A DNA stretch of 64,000 bases, from the NCBI RefSeq assembly GCF_039652615.1, contig NZ_JBDJAC010000001.1, forward strand, positions 1 to 64,000, written 5' to 3'. Below the pieces are notes generated by a model. It was not told the DNA's origin, did no database searches, and saw nothing but the letters and a program-made list of their open reading frames with translations. This DNA comes from Fulvimarina sp039652615 (GTDB taxonomy: Bacteria; Pseudomonadota; Alphaproteobacteria; Rhizobiales; Rhizobiaceae). Shown here piece by piece: positions 37,243 to 46,354 of the stretch (positions within the stretch are counted from its first letter, which is position 1; every line of letters begins with the position of its first letter). Made by a program: the position numbers and the translations under genes.

Positions 37243-37553
37243 AGTGCCTCCGGTCGTCGTTTCTGCCATTGTTGGCGACACATATAGATGACCGATCAGG
37301 ATCAGAAACCGCCAAAGCGCTCAAAAATTTTGCAGTGCGAGAAGCGTATGAGGCGCCAGATGTACGCGGATAACCGATGGGATCGGTCTTGAGACGGGGC
37401 GAAAAGCGGACCGCCAGCCTTCTCATCGCTGCAACATTACCGTCCCGGAGATCTGAGACTCGGTCGTACCGAATTGCGCCACTGTTTCAACGGATTATCA
37501 GTGAAGATGCGCCGAGACACCTTGAGACACTCGACCAAACCCGGAGGACCGAC
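37243..37553. other. Divergent intergenic region upstream of asnO
   Basis: These 311 bases separate the osmolyte operon from the dioxygenase-like gene. An AT-rich TATAT stretch near 37281 may be part of the asnO promoter; no -35 could be assigned with confidence, and no small gene is seen. Confidence 0.4.
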
Positions 37554-38054
37554 ATGCTTCAAACCCGAGTGAACCGCCGAACCATCCTCTCCTCAGCAGC
37601 CGTCTCGGCCTGTGCGGCGTTCGCGGCGGGGCCGTTCGGTCTCATCATGCCGGTCAGGGCTCAAGGACTTGAACCGACGCCCTCCATGCGCGGCGGGTCG
37701 AACAATTACAGGCCAGGCGCTCCGCTCGTCGAGAAGATCGGCAAGGGCGGGTTCTGGATGTCGGGCACGGTGCGCCGGGCGGGGGATGGTGCGCCCCTGG
37801 AAGGTATCCGCATCCAGATATGGGCGCATACAACGGAAGGTTACGAGAGCGATCCGGAGAGCCACGGCGCGACGCTGACGAAGGCCGACGGCACGTTCCG
37901 CCTCGAAATGCCGCAGATCGTGCCGGCCTTCGGCCAGGCCCATGGCCATCTTGCCTATGACAGTCCAGAATTCGAGACCGTTTTCCTGCGGCCGGTCATG
38001 TCGAGCCCGAAGGACACAAGCCTCAGCGCCGACTTCATCCTGAAGCCGGCCTGA
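37554..38054 (+). CDS. Exported intradiol-dioxygenase-like protein
   Basis: A 166-residue protein with a Tat-like signal (VNRRTILSSAAV, cleavage near VRAQ). The remaining domain resembles the catalytic core of intradiol ring-cleavage dioxygenases. Of the four iron ligands, three can be matched: Y98 in IWAHTTEGY and H130/H132 in GQAHGH. The second tyrosine has no counterpart; the position falls in VPAF. It is shorter than true catechol or protocatechuate dioxygenases. GGAGG precedes the ATG. The next gene starts three bases after its stop, so the two act together. Confidence 0.78.
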   Translation: MLQTRVNRRTILSSAAVSACAAFAAGPFGLIMPVRAQGLEPTPSMRGGSNNYRPGAPLVEKIGKGGFWMSGTVRRAGDGAPLEGIRIQIWAHTTEGYESDPESHGATLTKADGTFRLEMPQIVPAFGQAHGHLAYDSPEFETVFLRPVMSSPKDTSLSADFILKPA

Positions 38055-38057
38055 TCG

Positions 38058-38678
38058 ATGCCCTCGGGCCTTCGGCGAGGTCTCGTCTGGATAGCGGTGG
38101 CATTCGCAGTCATCGTGCCGCTCGCGATTGCCGCAGGAAGCGAATACCTCGCCTATCGAAGCTGGGTCTATATCGCGGCGGGGTTTGCCGGCATCGCCGC
38201 GCTGGTGCTCATCATGCTTCAGCCCTTACTCGCCGCAGGCTTCCTCCCGGGACTTTCGATGCGGCTCGGTCGGCGGATCCATCGCTGGGTGGGCGTCGGT
38301 CTTCTCGCCGCGATCATCATCCATGTGGGCGGGCTCTGGGTAACCAGCCCACCCGATGTAATCGATGCGCTGACGTTTTCCTCACCGACGCCGTTCTCGG
38401 CCTGGGGCGTCGTCGCCATGGGAGCGCTGTTTGTCGCGGCGATGCTGGCCGTGCTGAGGCGCCCCTTGCGCATCCGGCCGACTGTCTGGCGCTTCGCGCA
38501 CACGGCCTCGGCACTGGTCGTCCTCATTGGAAGCGTCGTTCATGCCGTGCTGATCGACGGCACCATGGGAACGGTTTCCAAATACGTTCTGTGCGCGCTC
38601 GCTGTCGCGGCGCTTCTCAAGGCGATCGTCGATCTTCGCAGCTGGGCCGTTCTCAAGCGCCTGAAGGCGCCGTTCTGA
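38058..38678 (+). CDS. Ferric-reductase-like / b-heme membrane protein
   Basis: A 206-residue protein with about six transmembrane helices and paired histidines suited to b-type heme: RRIHRWVGV and IIHVGGLW in one region, RFAHTASA and SVVHAVL in another. It resembles the ferric reductase-like transmembrane (MsrQ/YedZ) group without any soluble flavin domain. It may pass electrons to the exported intradiol-like partner encoded just upstream. Confidence 0.78.
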   Translation: MPSGLRRGLVWIAVAFAVIVPLAIAAGSEYLAYRSWVYIAAGFAGIAALVLIMLQPLLAAGFLPGLSMRLGRRIHRWVGVGLLAAIIIHVGGLWVTSPPDVIDALTFSSPTPFSAWGVVAMGALFVAAMLAVLRRPLRIRPTVWRFAHTASALVVLIGSVVHAVLIDGTMGTVSKYVLCALAVAALLKAIVDLRSWAVLKRLKAPF

Positions 38679-38747
38679 CAACAACACGTCGGAACAGGCT
38701 ATCGAACGTTCTTCGCCGGATCACCGGGAGGTTTCATCGCCGACCCC

Positions 38748-39788
38748 TCAAGGCCTGAGCAGAGCCTTTCCCTTGTTCATGCCCTCAAGTGCCCCGGCCA
38801 AAGCTTTCGGGGCATCCGCGAGCGTGATGGTCTCGGAGACATCCGTCTTCCACTTGCCTTCGACGAAGCGGCGCTGCACACTTTCGAACGCGGTCTTCTT
38901 TTCCTCCATCGATGCCTTGCCCATCCATTCGGAAAGCCAGAAGCCTTCGATCGTCTTTTTCATGAAGACGAGTTGGCCGAGATTTGGCAGGTCCGGCACT
39001 TCCGGGCTCATCTTGCCGTAGATGATCCACCGGGCGCCGGTCGGCATGGCAGCGAAGATGGCGGCGGAGGCCTTGTCGCCGACCGCGTCGAGCATGACTG
39101 TCGGCGCGTGCTGCTTCATCGCCTGATCCAGCATGGTCGGGAAATCGTCGCGCGCGGTGTTGAGCACCGTGCCGACCCCGAGACCCTCCAGCGGCGAGCG
39201 ATGCTCCTCCCGGCGAACCGTCGCGATGGAGTGGAGACCGCGTTCCTTGGCGAGCGATGCCATCAGCTTGCCGAGCTGGCTCGACCCGGCGGTCATGACA
39301 AAGCTCTTGGCGCCGGACTGCTTGACGAGATCGATCATCGCCCAGGCGGTCAACGGGTTGACGAAGAGGGCGCTCGCATCCTCGTCACGCAGCTGGTCGG
39401 TGACCGGGACGGCGGCAGCCATGTCGGTCATGGAATATTCCGCCCATGTGCCCGAGCCTCCCTGGCTGGTTGAGACCGCGACCCGCTTGCCGACGAGGTC
39501 CTGGGCCTTCTCGCCCGCTGAAACGACAGTGCCGCAGCCCTCGAAGCCGGCCGGCGTGCCCTTGTCGCGCGGTTTGCCGTATTCGCCCTTGATATAGTGG
39601 AGATCCGACGGATTGACGTTGGCGAGCGTCGTCTTGACGACGACATCGCGCGGGCCGGGTTTCGGAACGTCGATCTCCTTCAGGCTGACCCATTTCGAGA
39701 GGTCGTCGATGGTCGGTCCCTCCATGGTGTCGGCATAGCCGTCATGGTTGAGAACGAGGGCTTTCATCGTGGTGGGAAGATCGGTCAT
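38748..39788 (-). CDS. Zinc-type alcohol dehydrogenase-like / MDR oxidoreductase
   Basis: A 346-residue medium-chain reductase of the quinone-oxidoreductase side of the family. GroES-like N-terminal domain (NPSDLHYIKGEYG, PAGFEGCGTVV) and Rossmann domain (SFVMTAGSSQLGKLM). No structural-zinc cysteine cluster is visible, so NADPH-dependent reduction of quinones or enones is more likely than alcohol oxidation. The ATG at 39788 follows GCGAGG. Confidence 0.87.
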   Translation of the reverse strand: MTDLPTTMKALVLNHDGYADTMEGPTIDDLSKWVSLKEIDVPKPGPRDVVVKTTLANVNPSDLHYIKGEYGKPRDKGTPAGFEGCGTVVSAGEKAQDLVGKRVAVSTSQGGSGTWAEYSMTDMAAAVPVTDQLRDEDASALFVNPLTAWAMIDLVKQSGAKSFVMTAGSSQLGKLMASLAKERGLHSIATVRREEHRSPLEGLGVGTVLNTARDDFPTMLDQAMKQHAPTVMLDAVGDKASAAIFAAMPTGARWIIYGKMSPEVPDLPNLGQLVFMKKTIEGFWLSEWMGKASMEEKKTAFESVQRRFVEGKWKTDVSETITLADAPKALAGALEGMNKGKALLRP

Positions 39789-39961
39789 AGCGGGCCTCGC
39801 CTGGTCTTGTCTGTTCGGATGCTGCACGGAGAAGGGCGTGAGACGCGATTTCGTTGCCGATTGTGAGACCTGATAAAGGTCGAAATTCTGCGGCGCAGCG
39901 ATATAACGGGCCTTGATGCCGGACAATCCGGTGCTTCAAACCGTAAAGCGAACGGAAAGCC

Positions 39962-40477
39962 ATGCCCCTGACATCGGTCGAAGAGACGGAGCGTCGCCTC
40001 AAGGAGAGGCTGGTGCCGCTCGATACCTATCGCGCTTATGTCGACGGCGAGCCGTTCATCTCCGATTGGCTGACCGTCGATCAGCCCATGATCGATGCCT
40101 TTGCCGGCGCGACGCACGACTACCAGTTCATTCATGTCGACCCCGAGCGCGCGAAGGCGGAGAGCCCTTTCGGCGGCACGATCGCCCATGGATTTCTAAC
40201 GCTCTCGCTGCTGTCGACGCTTGCCTACGACGCGCTTCCGGGGGTGATCGGCACCAAGATGGGGGTCAATTTCGGTTTCGATAAAGTGCGCTTCCTGACG
40301 CCGGTGAAGACGGGCGCGCGGGTGCGCGGCGTCTTCAAGATGATCGGGCTCAAGGAACGGGCCGTCAGCCTGCAGACCTCGTGGAACGCCGAGATCACGA
40401 TCGAAGGCTCCGCGCGGCCGGCGCTTGCCGCCGAATGGATTACGCTGGCGATGTTCGACGGGCCGGTCGAAGGATAA
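39962..40477 (+). CDS. MaoC-family hot-dog dehydratase
   Basis: A 171-residue single hot-dog protein with the catalytic Asp/His motif (DYQFIHVDPERA) and the GGTIAHGFLTLSL block. MaoC proteins hydrate enoyl-CoA thioesters. The specific substrate is not evident. Divergent from the MDR oxidoreductase; a GGAAAG ribosome site precedes the ATG. Confidence 0.88.
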   Translation: MPLTSVEETERRLKERLVPLDTYRAYVDGEPFISDWLTVDQPMIDAFAGATHDYQFIHVDPERAKAESPFGGTIAHGFLTLSLLSTLAYDALPGVIGTKMGVNFGFDKVRFLTPVKTGARVRGVFKMIGLKERAVSLQTSWNAEITIEGSARPALAAEWITLAMFDGPVEG

Positions 40478-40553
40478 GGCGGCTTCAAATCCCGACGCGG
40501 CGTTCATACCTCTCGCCTCGAATGGTCAGCTTGCAAGAATACGGAGAGACACG

Positions 40554-41111
40554 ATGGCAGCCCATCCACCCGTCTGCGATTTCGGCTGGAAGGCCGTCGA
40601 TGCCGAACTGCCCGGCGTGGACGGTGCCACGCATCGTCTGTTCGACCTGAAAGGCGACAACGGTCTCATCGTCGTCTTCATCTGCAATCACTGCCCTTAT
40701 GTGAAGGCCATCACGGACCGGCTGGTGCGCGATGCGCGCGATCTCAAGGCGCTCGGTGTCGAGACGGTCGCGATCTGCTCGAACGATGCCGAGGCCTATC
40801 CGGCGGACTCCTTCGACAACATGATCCGGTTCTCCGAGGAGAACGGTTTTCCCTTCCATTACCTTCACGATGCCGACCAGAGCGTCGCGAAGGCCTATGG
40901 CGCGGTCTGCACGCCCGATTTCTTCGGCTTCAACGGTGAACTCGAGCTGCAATATCGTGGCCGCATGGACGAGGCGGGTGCCAAGAAGCCAACCGGAAAT
41001 GAGCGGCGCGACCTCTTCGAGGCGATGAAACAGGTCACTGAGACGGGCAAAGGTCCGCGCGAACAGGTGCCATCCATGGGCTGCTCCATCAAGTGGAAAG
41101 AGGCAGCATGA
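40554..41111 (+). CDS. Thioredoxin-fold (peroxiredoxin-like) protein
   Basis: A 185-residue AhpC/TSA-type thioredoxin-fold protein with CNHCPYVKAI as its redox CxxC motif and a C-terminal SMGCSIKW cysteine. Such proteins are usually annotated as thioredoxin family; their partner is unknown. The ATG overlaps nothing upstream, and its stop overlaps gph (ATGA). Confidence 0.88.
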   Translation: MAAHPPVCDFGWKAVDAELPGVDGATHRLFDLKGDNGLIVVFICNHCPYVKAITDRLVRDARDLKALGVETVAICSNDAEAYPADSFDNMIRFSEENGFPFHYLHDADQSVAKAYGAVCTPDFFGFNGELELQYRGRMDEAGAKKPTGNERRDLFEAMKQVTETGKGPREQVPSMGCSIKWKEAA

Positions 41112-41788
41112 CGGTCGCGGGCAACTGGCCGCGCGCGCTTCTCTTCGATCTCGACGGGACTCTGGTCGACTCCGCGCCGGATCTTCGCGATGCGCTGAAC
41201 GAAACGCTGGCGGAGAGGGGCATTGCGCCCTTCGACATTGAGGACGTTCACACTTTGGTCGGCGGCGGCGTGGCGGTATTGATCGAGCGCGCCCTGAGCC
41301 GCCGAAACCGTGAGTTCGGGGAGGCTGACAAGGCCGAGATCACTGACCGGTTCGTCGAACTCTACGAGCCGCGCGCCACCCGTCTCACAAGATTGCTCGA
41401 TGGCGCTGCCGAGGCGCTGGCGGCAAGCCGTGCCCATGGTGCCAAGGTCGCGCTGGTAACGAACAAGCCGACCGCACCCGCCTTGGCGATCCTTGAGCAT
41501 TTCGACATCGCCGACCAGTTCGATCTCGTGGTCGGCGGGGATGCCGGGCCACCGAAAAAGCCGGCGCCGGATCTCCTGCTCCATGCGGCAGCTGAGCTTG
41601 GCGTCCAGGTCACCGAGTGCCTGTTCGTCGGCGACAGCGAAAACGATGTGAATGCTGCCAAGACCGCTGGGATGCCGGTTGCAGCCTTGAAGGGTGGCTA
41701 TACAGCCCTTTCTATCGAGTCGCTCGATCCGACCTATCCTCTTGAAAATCTGGGCGAACTTCCCGCGCTTTTCGCGCCTGTCACGTAG
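41108..41788 (+). CDS. gph: Phosphoglycolate phosphatase
   Basis: A 226-residue HAD hydrolase: nucleophile motif FDLDGTLVDSAPDL, lysine region KKPAPDLL and acidic motif FVGDSENDV. It removes 2-phosphoglycolate, which arises in DNA repair of 3'-phosphoglycolate ends or from oxygenase activity. Translational coupling to the thioredoxin-like gene is likely. Confidence 0.9.
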   Translation: MTVAGNWPRALLFDLDGTLVDSAPDLRDALNETLAERGIAPFDIEDVHTLVGGGVAVLIERALSRRNREFGEADKAEITDRFVELYEPRATRLTRLLDGAAEALAASRAHGAKVALVTNKPTAPALAILEHFDIADQFDLVVGGDAGPPKKPAPDLLLHAAAELGVQVTECLFVGDSENDVNAAKTAGMPVAALKGGYTALSIESLDPTYPLENLGELPALFAPVT

Positions 41789-41903
41789 ATGTGATGGACG
41801 GTCTATTTTTCGCCAAAATTGGCTTGATAGCCTGGAAAACCTCGGTTTTTCAGTGAATTCCGAGGATGTGGCCGATGCGGGCGGGGTGCCTGCGACCACC
41901 AAA

Positions 41904-41932
41904 TTCTTGCGATTGGTAAGGCGAGCGATAAT
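41904..41932 (+). promoter_or_regulatory. Candidate promoter of a 31-aa gene
   Basis: TTCTTG, 17 bases, then GATAAT gives a plausible sigma-70 promoter 54 bases before a short membrane-protein frame. A GCACCG/CGGTGC hairpin (41954-41972) lies in the leader. Confidence 0.4.
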
Positions 41933-41985
41933 TTCTGAACATGATGCGGCACAGCACCGATGAGGACGGTGCAAGAAAGGGCACC

Positions 41986-42081
41986 ATGTTGATGAGTTAT
42001 CGAACTGCGGAAAACGCCGTACTTGCTGCCTCGGTCTTGGGATGGGCAGCCATTGTCTCTATCGCGTTGATGTCGACCTGA
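41986..42081 (+). CDS. Candidate 31-residue membrane peptide
   Basis: The frame encodes a short polar start (MLMSYRTAEN) and then one hydrophobic helix (AVLAASVLGWAAIVSIALM) ending in ST. AAAGGG lies at proper distance from the ATG, a candidate promoter stands upstream and a hairpin downstream. This is the architecture of single-helix small membrane proteins. No homologue is claimed. Confidence 0.55.
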   Translation: MLMSYRTAENAVLAASVLGWAAIVSIALMST

Positions 42082-42085
42082 CGCA

Positions 42086-42112
42086 GAAAAGCCCGGCTTT
42101 TTCAGCCGGGCT
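42086..42112 (-). terminator. Hairpin between small ORF and repeat copy B
   Basis: AGCCCGGC and GCCGGGCT pair across a seven-base loop (42090-42112). On the minus strand the stem is followed by TTTTC, so it could end the trxA transcript; it also lies eight bases after the stop of the small plus-strand frame. Confidence 0.65.
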
Positions 42113-42119
42113 GCGTATC

Positions 42120-42236
42120 ATACCGCCGGACGAATGAATTGATCCGTTGGGTCAATCCACGCCCGGCAAACGGCTCAAACGCCGCTTGGGCTGCCGACGA
42201 CCCATGAAACCGATGGTTTCAAAGGTCCGCCGGTAT
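42120..42236. repeat. Dispersed inverted-repeat element, copy B
   Basis: A 117-bp element whose ends ATACCGCCGGAC and GTCCGCCGGTAT are inverted repeats matching at 11 of 12 positions. It is the reverse-complement relative of 31568-31685. Internal hairpins: TGAAACC-GAT-GGTTTCA and ATTGATC-N-GGTCAAT. Between convergent genes, like copy A. Confidence 0.85.
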
Positions 42237-42265
42237 CAGAGCAATTGTAGGCTCTAAACGTTTTC

Positions 42266-42300
42266 GAAATCCGCCGCAGGCACGCGGCAAAACGGATTTC
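42266..42300 (-). terminator. Hairpin just after trxA
   Basis: GAAATCCG and CGGATTTC pair around an inner CCGC/GCGG stem, 16 bases beyond the trxA stop. It lacks a U tract, so it may only protect the mRNA end. Confidence 0.4.
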
Positions 42301-42315
42301 AAATGTGGGAGCTGC

Positions 42316-42633
42316 TTACTTTGCGCTCTCGATCCAGGATGCGAGCTTCGACTTCGACTGCGCGCCCATGAGGGTATCGACGTGCTGGCCGTCCTTGAAC
42401 ATCATCAGCGTCGGGATCGAGCGGATACCGAACTGGACCGCAAGTTCCTGATTTTCGTCGATGTTCACTTTGGCGATTTCGACATTGCTGTTTTCTTCCG
42501 AAATCTCTTCGAGGCTCGGAGCGATCATCTTACAGGGACCGCACCACTCGGCCCAGAAGTCGACGACGACGGGCTTCGATGCACCCAGAACATCGCTCTG
42601 GAAGGTGTCTTTGGTTACGGTCTTCGTGGCCAT
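42316..42633 (-). CDS. trxA: Thioredoxin
   Basis: A 105-residue classical thioredoxin with active site WAEWCGPCKM and cis-proline loop RSIPTLM. General cytoplasmic disulfide reductant. Its place directly after addA is common in Hyphomicrobiales. Confidence 0.95.
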   Translation of the reverse strand: MATKTVTKDTFQSDVLGASKPVVVDFWAEWCGPCKMIAPSLEEISEENSNVEIAKVNIDENQELAVQFGIRSIPTLMMFKDGQHVDTLMGAQSKSKLASWIESAK

Positions 42634-42691
42634 GGGATCGGCTCCATTCGGTTCGCTGTTGGCAAACAGGTAGACGCTGGGTCACCCGGAT

Positions 42692-45600
42692 TCAAGCCGT
42701 GGGCGTACCCTGATTTGGCTTCGATTGAGAACCATTTTCCGGAATTCCGAGCGCTGCCTCCATCACCGCCGTGTCAAGGGTGATGAAGTGCGGGCCTTCC
42801 GTGAAAAGCAGTGCCGCGCGCACGTCGCGCCCCGGATAGATCTGAAGGATGAGCGCCCGATAGATGGCGAGCTGACGAATATAGTCCTTCGGGACATCGG
42901 CGAGCGTTTGCGGCGGTGGCCGGTTTGTTTTGAAGTCGACGATCAGCACCTCGTTCTCGGTCACCGACAGCCGGTCGATCGTGCCGTTCACGGCATAATC
43001 CGTCCGGCCGATCCGGACCATGCCCGCGATCGCGACTTCCGCGCGGCTTCCTTCGGCAAAGACATGGGCAAAGGCTTCGTCGTCCATTAGCCGGTGAACG
43101 GATGCGAGGAGCCGTTCGCGATGGGCGTTGCCTGCTTCGGGGAGGGCACGTCTTGCATAGGCCTCGGCGATGGCTTTGCGTTCCTCGCGCGGGACCGTCG
43201 GCAGATGCTGGAGAAGGCGGTGGACGAGTAGACCGCGCTGAATGCCGAACGAAGGCGTCGCCGAGGCGCCGAGGACCGGCGAGACGTAAGCCGACGCTTC
43301 ATCTCCTGAGATGTCGGGATCTCCCGACATGGCAGGCGCTTCGTCCGTATCGGGATCTGCCTCGTCCGCCTCGAAGGCAGCACCGGCCGAGGATGGCGTG
43401 AGCGGGCGAGGGGGCGGCACGTCTTCTTCAAGCTTCGACAGATCGAGGCGCCGCGCCGCAGGCTTATGGGGTTCGGACAGGACGTCGCCCACCGGCCCCG
43501 TCCGCCTGCTTCCGATGCGCCAGCACATGGTTTCGCCAGCCTCGTTCGTGATGTGCTGAGCGCGGGGCAACAGGGCCGCCTCGACGCGCTCGCGCCAAGC
43601 CTCTTCACTGGGGCCGCGTGTCCCCGACATGCCGCAGACGACGAGACGCTCGGCCGCACGTGTCATGCCCACATAAAGAAGGCGGCGATACTCCTCCTCA
43701 GCGCGCTGTTTCTCGGCTTCCCGCAACGCAGTGATTGCCGAACTCTCCACCTCTTTCGACGCGCGCCAGAGGAAGCCGGGCGCCTGATCGGCGATGAGAC
43801 CGGGCATCTCCTCCCACCGCATCAGGCGGGACCCATGCGAGCCGTGAAACGGCGCGGACCCCGGATCGACCAGGAAGACGACGGGCGCTTCGAGACCCTT
43901 CGAGGCATGGGTCGTCATGATGCGCACCTCGCGGCGGCCGCCCTCCATCTCGCGCTTGATTTCGGGCGGCGAGGCTTCGAGGTCGCTGAGAAAGGCGTCC
44001 AGGCCCGAGACGCCAGCCGTATCCTCGGCAAGGGCGAGATCGAGAAAGGCGTCGATGACATCGCTCGTGTCGCGCCCGAGGCGGGCCATGAGCTTCGACC
44101 TTCCGCCTTCCGGGCCAAGAATGCGGGCATAGAAGGTGAAGACGGATTCAAAACCCGTCCGGTTTCGAAGGTCGTCGAGGCGGACGATCGCGTATCTCGC
44201 CTTTTCAAGAAGGCGCTCAGAGGCCTCGCCGTCAGGATACCAGTCGGGAATGCGTCCGGGACCATCCTCCCCGCCGAGCTTGCGCAATCCTGCCGAAAGA
44301 TGCTCGCGCTCGCCACGGGACAACGCGAGCGCCATCAGTTCGTCGTCGGTGAATGCGAAGAGCGGGCTCTTGAGGAGCGCGGCAAGCGAAAGATCGTCCT
44401 CGAAATTCGTCGCGACCCGGCCAAGCGCCACGAGATCCTGAACGGCGATGTGCTCGGTAATGGTCAGCCGGTCGGCGCCGGCGACAGAGATATCGCGATC
44501 GCGCAGGGCCGCCGTCATGGCCGGGATGAAGCTCGTGCGCTTGCGCACCAGGATCATGACATCGCCCGCATCGAGCCGCCGCGTCGTTCCCTTTTCCACG
44601 ACCGGATCGCCGATCCATTCCGCGATCTGATCCGCGATACGCTGGGCGAGCCGATAGGCGGGCGAGGATTTCGGCTCCTCGTCCATCGGATCGAGCCAGC
44701 TTTCCGGCTCGACGGCGCTCTCGGCCTGTATGGTCGGCCAGATCTCGACGAGGCCTTCACCGTCCTGCCGCGCGGAGGTGTGGACGGGTTTCTCTCCGCT
44801 CGTCGAAAGACCCTGCCGACTCTCGGGCGCTTCGAAGACCTGATCCACCGCGTTGAGGACGGTTTCGAGGGTGCGGAACGACTGGTTGAGCGAGACCGGC
44901 GCGAATTCGAGGCCCGCCGCATCGGCCTTCGCCTTCACCGTCCGGCGTTCGAGATCGAACATGTGGGGCGAGGCGCCCTGGAAGGAGTAGATCGACTGCT
45001 TCTCGTCGCCGACCGCGAAGACGGTTCGCGTGCGGTTGTGGGTGGAGCGGCCCACGAAGAACTCGTCGACGAGCTGGCGCATCACCTGCCACTGGCGCGG
45101 GCTCGTATCCTGCGCCTCGTCGATGAGAATGTGGTCGATGCCCTGATCGAGCTTGTAATGGACCCATGCCGCAGCTTCCGAGCGGGTGAGGAGGTCGGCG
45201 GTCCGGGCGATGAGATCGGTGAAATCGAGCCGGCCCCGGCGGCGCTTCAGGAGAGCGTAGTCGCGCTCCAGCGCATCGGCGATGACGAGGGCGGCCCGCG
45301 AGGCGCGGAACAGCCTCAAGGCGGCGAGGCGATCCTCGGCCGTCTCCACATAATCCTGAGCTTCGGCAACGCGTTCGGGCAGATCGGGAAATTCGCCGGT
45401 GACGGCTTTGGTCGCGACCGAGGCGCGGCGCGTACCGGCCTGGGTCATGACGATTTGCCTGAGGACGGTGAGCCGTTCGCTGGGATCGTTCGCGGCCTTC
45501 AGAGCGGGCAGCAAGTCGATGAGGCGTTGATCTGTCTTCTTGTCGCTTCGCTCGGCGAGATGGAGGGCGATATCGCAGGCGCTCGGGTCAAGGCCCGGAA

Positions 45601-46354
45601 TGGGACCGAGGCCCGAGAGAATGGTCGCCTCGTCGGCAGCCGGATCGATGTCGAGGCCGGCGGCGAGAGCGGCAATCGCGCCGTTGAGGCCGCCCTGCTC
45701 ATCGATATGGCGGCGGATATCGTCCCGCTTCTGGACGATCTCGCCGAGCAATCCGTCGAAACCGAATTCGCCGCCGATCGCGAGCGCCTCCGCGAAGGCC
45801 TCGCGCAATTCTCGTGCGGCGTCCCGCCCGGACGCCAGCGCGGCAGCCCCCGTGACGAGGCGGCGTCGCACCTCGCCCAGCATGAGGCGGCTTTCGGCAT
45901 CGTCCAGAACCTCGAAATGGCCGGCGACATTGGCTTCGAGCGGAAACTGGTGGAGGATCGCCTCGCAGAAGGCGTGAATCGTCTGGATTTTCAACCCGCC
46001 CGGCGTCTCCAGCGCGCGCGCAAACAGCTGGCGCGCCTGATTGATGCGCTCTGGCTTGGGAGCGCGACCTTCGAGCTTCGCAATTTCGCCGGCAAGCGCG
46101 TCTTCGTCCATCACCGCCCAGGCGCCGAGGCGTGCAAAGACACGGTTCGACATCTCGGCAGCCGCCGCCTTGGTGAAGGTGAGGCACAGGATCTTCGACG
46201 GATCGAAGCCCGCGAGCAGGAGCCGCACCACGCGCTCGGTGAGGACATGGGTTTTGCCGGCACCGGCATTGGCGGAGACGAAAACCGAAAGGTTCGGATC
46301 GGCGGCAATCTTCTGCTGCTGCGCCGTGTAATCGCTGACGGCAAACGTACTCAT
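42692..46354 (-). CDS. addA: Double-strand break repair helicase-nuclease AddA
   Basis: A 1220-residue UvrD-family helicase fused to a RecB-like nuclease. Walker A is at about 28-35 (ANAGAGKT); helicase motifs include DEAQDTSPRQW, VGDEKQSIYSFQGA and MTTHASKGLEAPVVF. The C-terminal PD-(D/E)XK nuclease shows VLIVDFKTNRPP. With AddB it resects DNA ends for RecA loading. The start overlaps the addB stop (ATGA). Confidence 0.95.
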   Translation of the reverse strand: MSTFAVSDYTAQQQKIAADPNLSVFVSANAGAGKTHVLTERVVRLLLAGFDPSKILCLTFTKAAAAEMSNRVFARLGAWAVMDEDALAGEIAKLEGRAPKPERINQARQLFARALETPGGLKIQTIHAFCEAILHQFPLEANVAGHFEVLDDAESRLMLGEVRRRLVTGAAALASGRDAARELREAFAEALAIGGEFGFDGLLGEIVQKRDDIRRHIDEQGGLNGAIAALAAGLDIDPAADEATILSGLGPIPGLDPSACDIALHLAERSDKKTDQRLIDLLPALKAANDPSERLTVLRQIVMTQAGTRRASVATKAVTGEFPDLPERVAEAQDYVETAEDRLAALRLFRASRAALVIADALERDYALLKRRRGRLDFTDLIARTADLLTRSEAAAWVHYKLDQGIDHILIDEAQDTSPRQWQVMRQLVDEFFVGRSTHNRTRTVFAVGDEKQSIYSFQGASPHMFDLERRTVKAKADAAGLEFAPVSLNQSFRTLETVLNAVDQVFEAPESRQGLSTSGEKPVHTSARQDGEGLVEIWPTIQAESAVEPESWLDPMDEEPKSSPAYRLAQRIADQIAEWIGDPVVEKGTTRRLDAGDVMILVRKRTSFIPAMTAALRDRDISVAGADRLTITEHIAVQDLVALGRVATNFEDDLSLAALLKSPLFAFTDDELMALALSRGEREHLSAGLRKLGGEDGPGRIPDWYPDGEASERLLEKARYAIVRLDDLRNRTGFESVFTFYARILGPEGGRSKLMARLGRDTSDVIDAFLDLALAEDTAGVSGLDAFLSDLEASPPEIKREMEGGRREVRIMTTHASKGLEAPVVFLVDPGSAPFHGSHGSRLMRWEEMPGLIADQAPGFLWRASKEVESSAITALREAEKQRAEEEYRRLLYVGMTRAAERLVVCGMSGTRGPSEEAWRERVEAALLPRAQHITNEAGETMCWRIGSRRTGPVGDVLSEPHKPAARRLDLSKLEEDVPPPRPLTPSSAGAAFEADEADPDTDEAPAMSGDPDISGDEASAYVSPVLGASATPSFGIQRGLLVHRLLQHLPTVPREERKAIAEAYARRALPEAGNAHRERLLASVHRLMDDEAFAHVFAEGSRAEVAIAGMVRIGRTDYAVNGTIDRLSVTENEVLIVDFKTNRPPPQTLADVPKDYIRQLAIYRALILQIYPGRDVRAALLFTEGPHFITLDTAVMEAALGIPENGSQSKPNQGTPTA

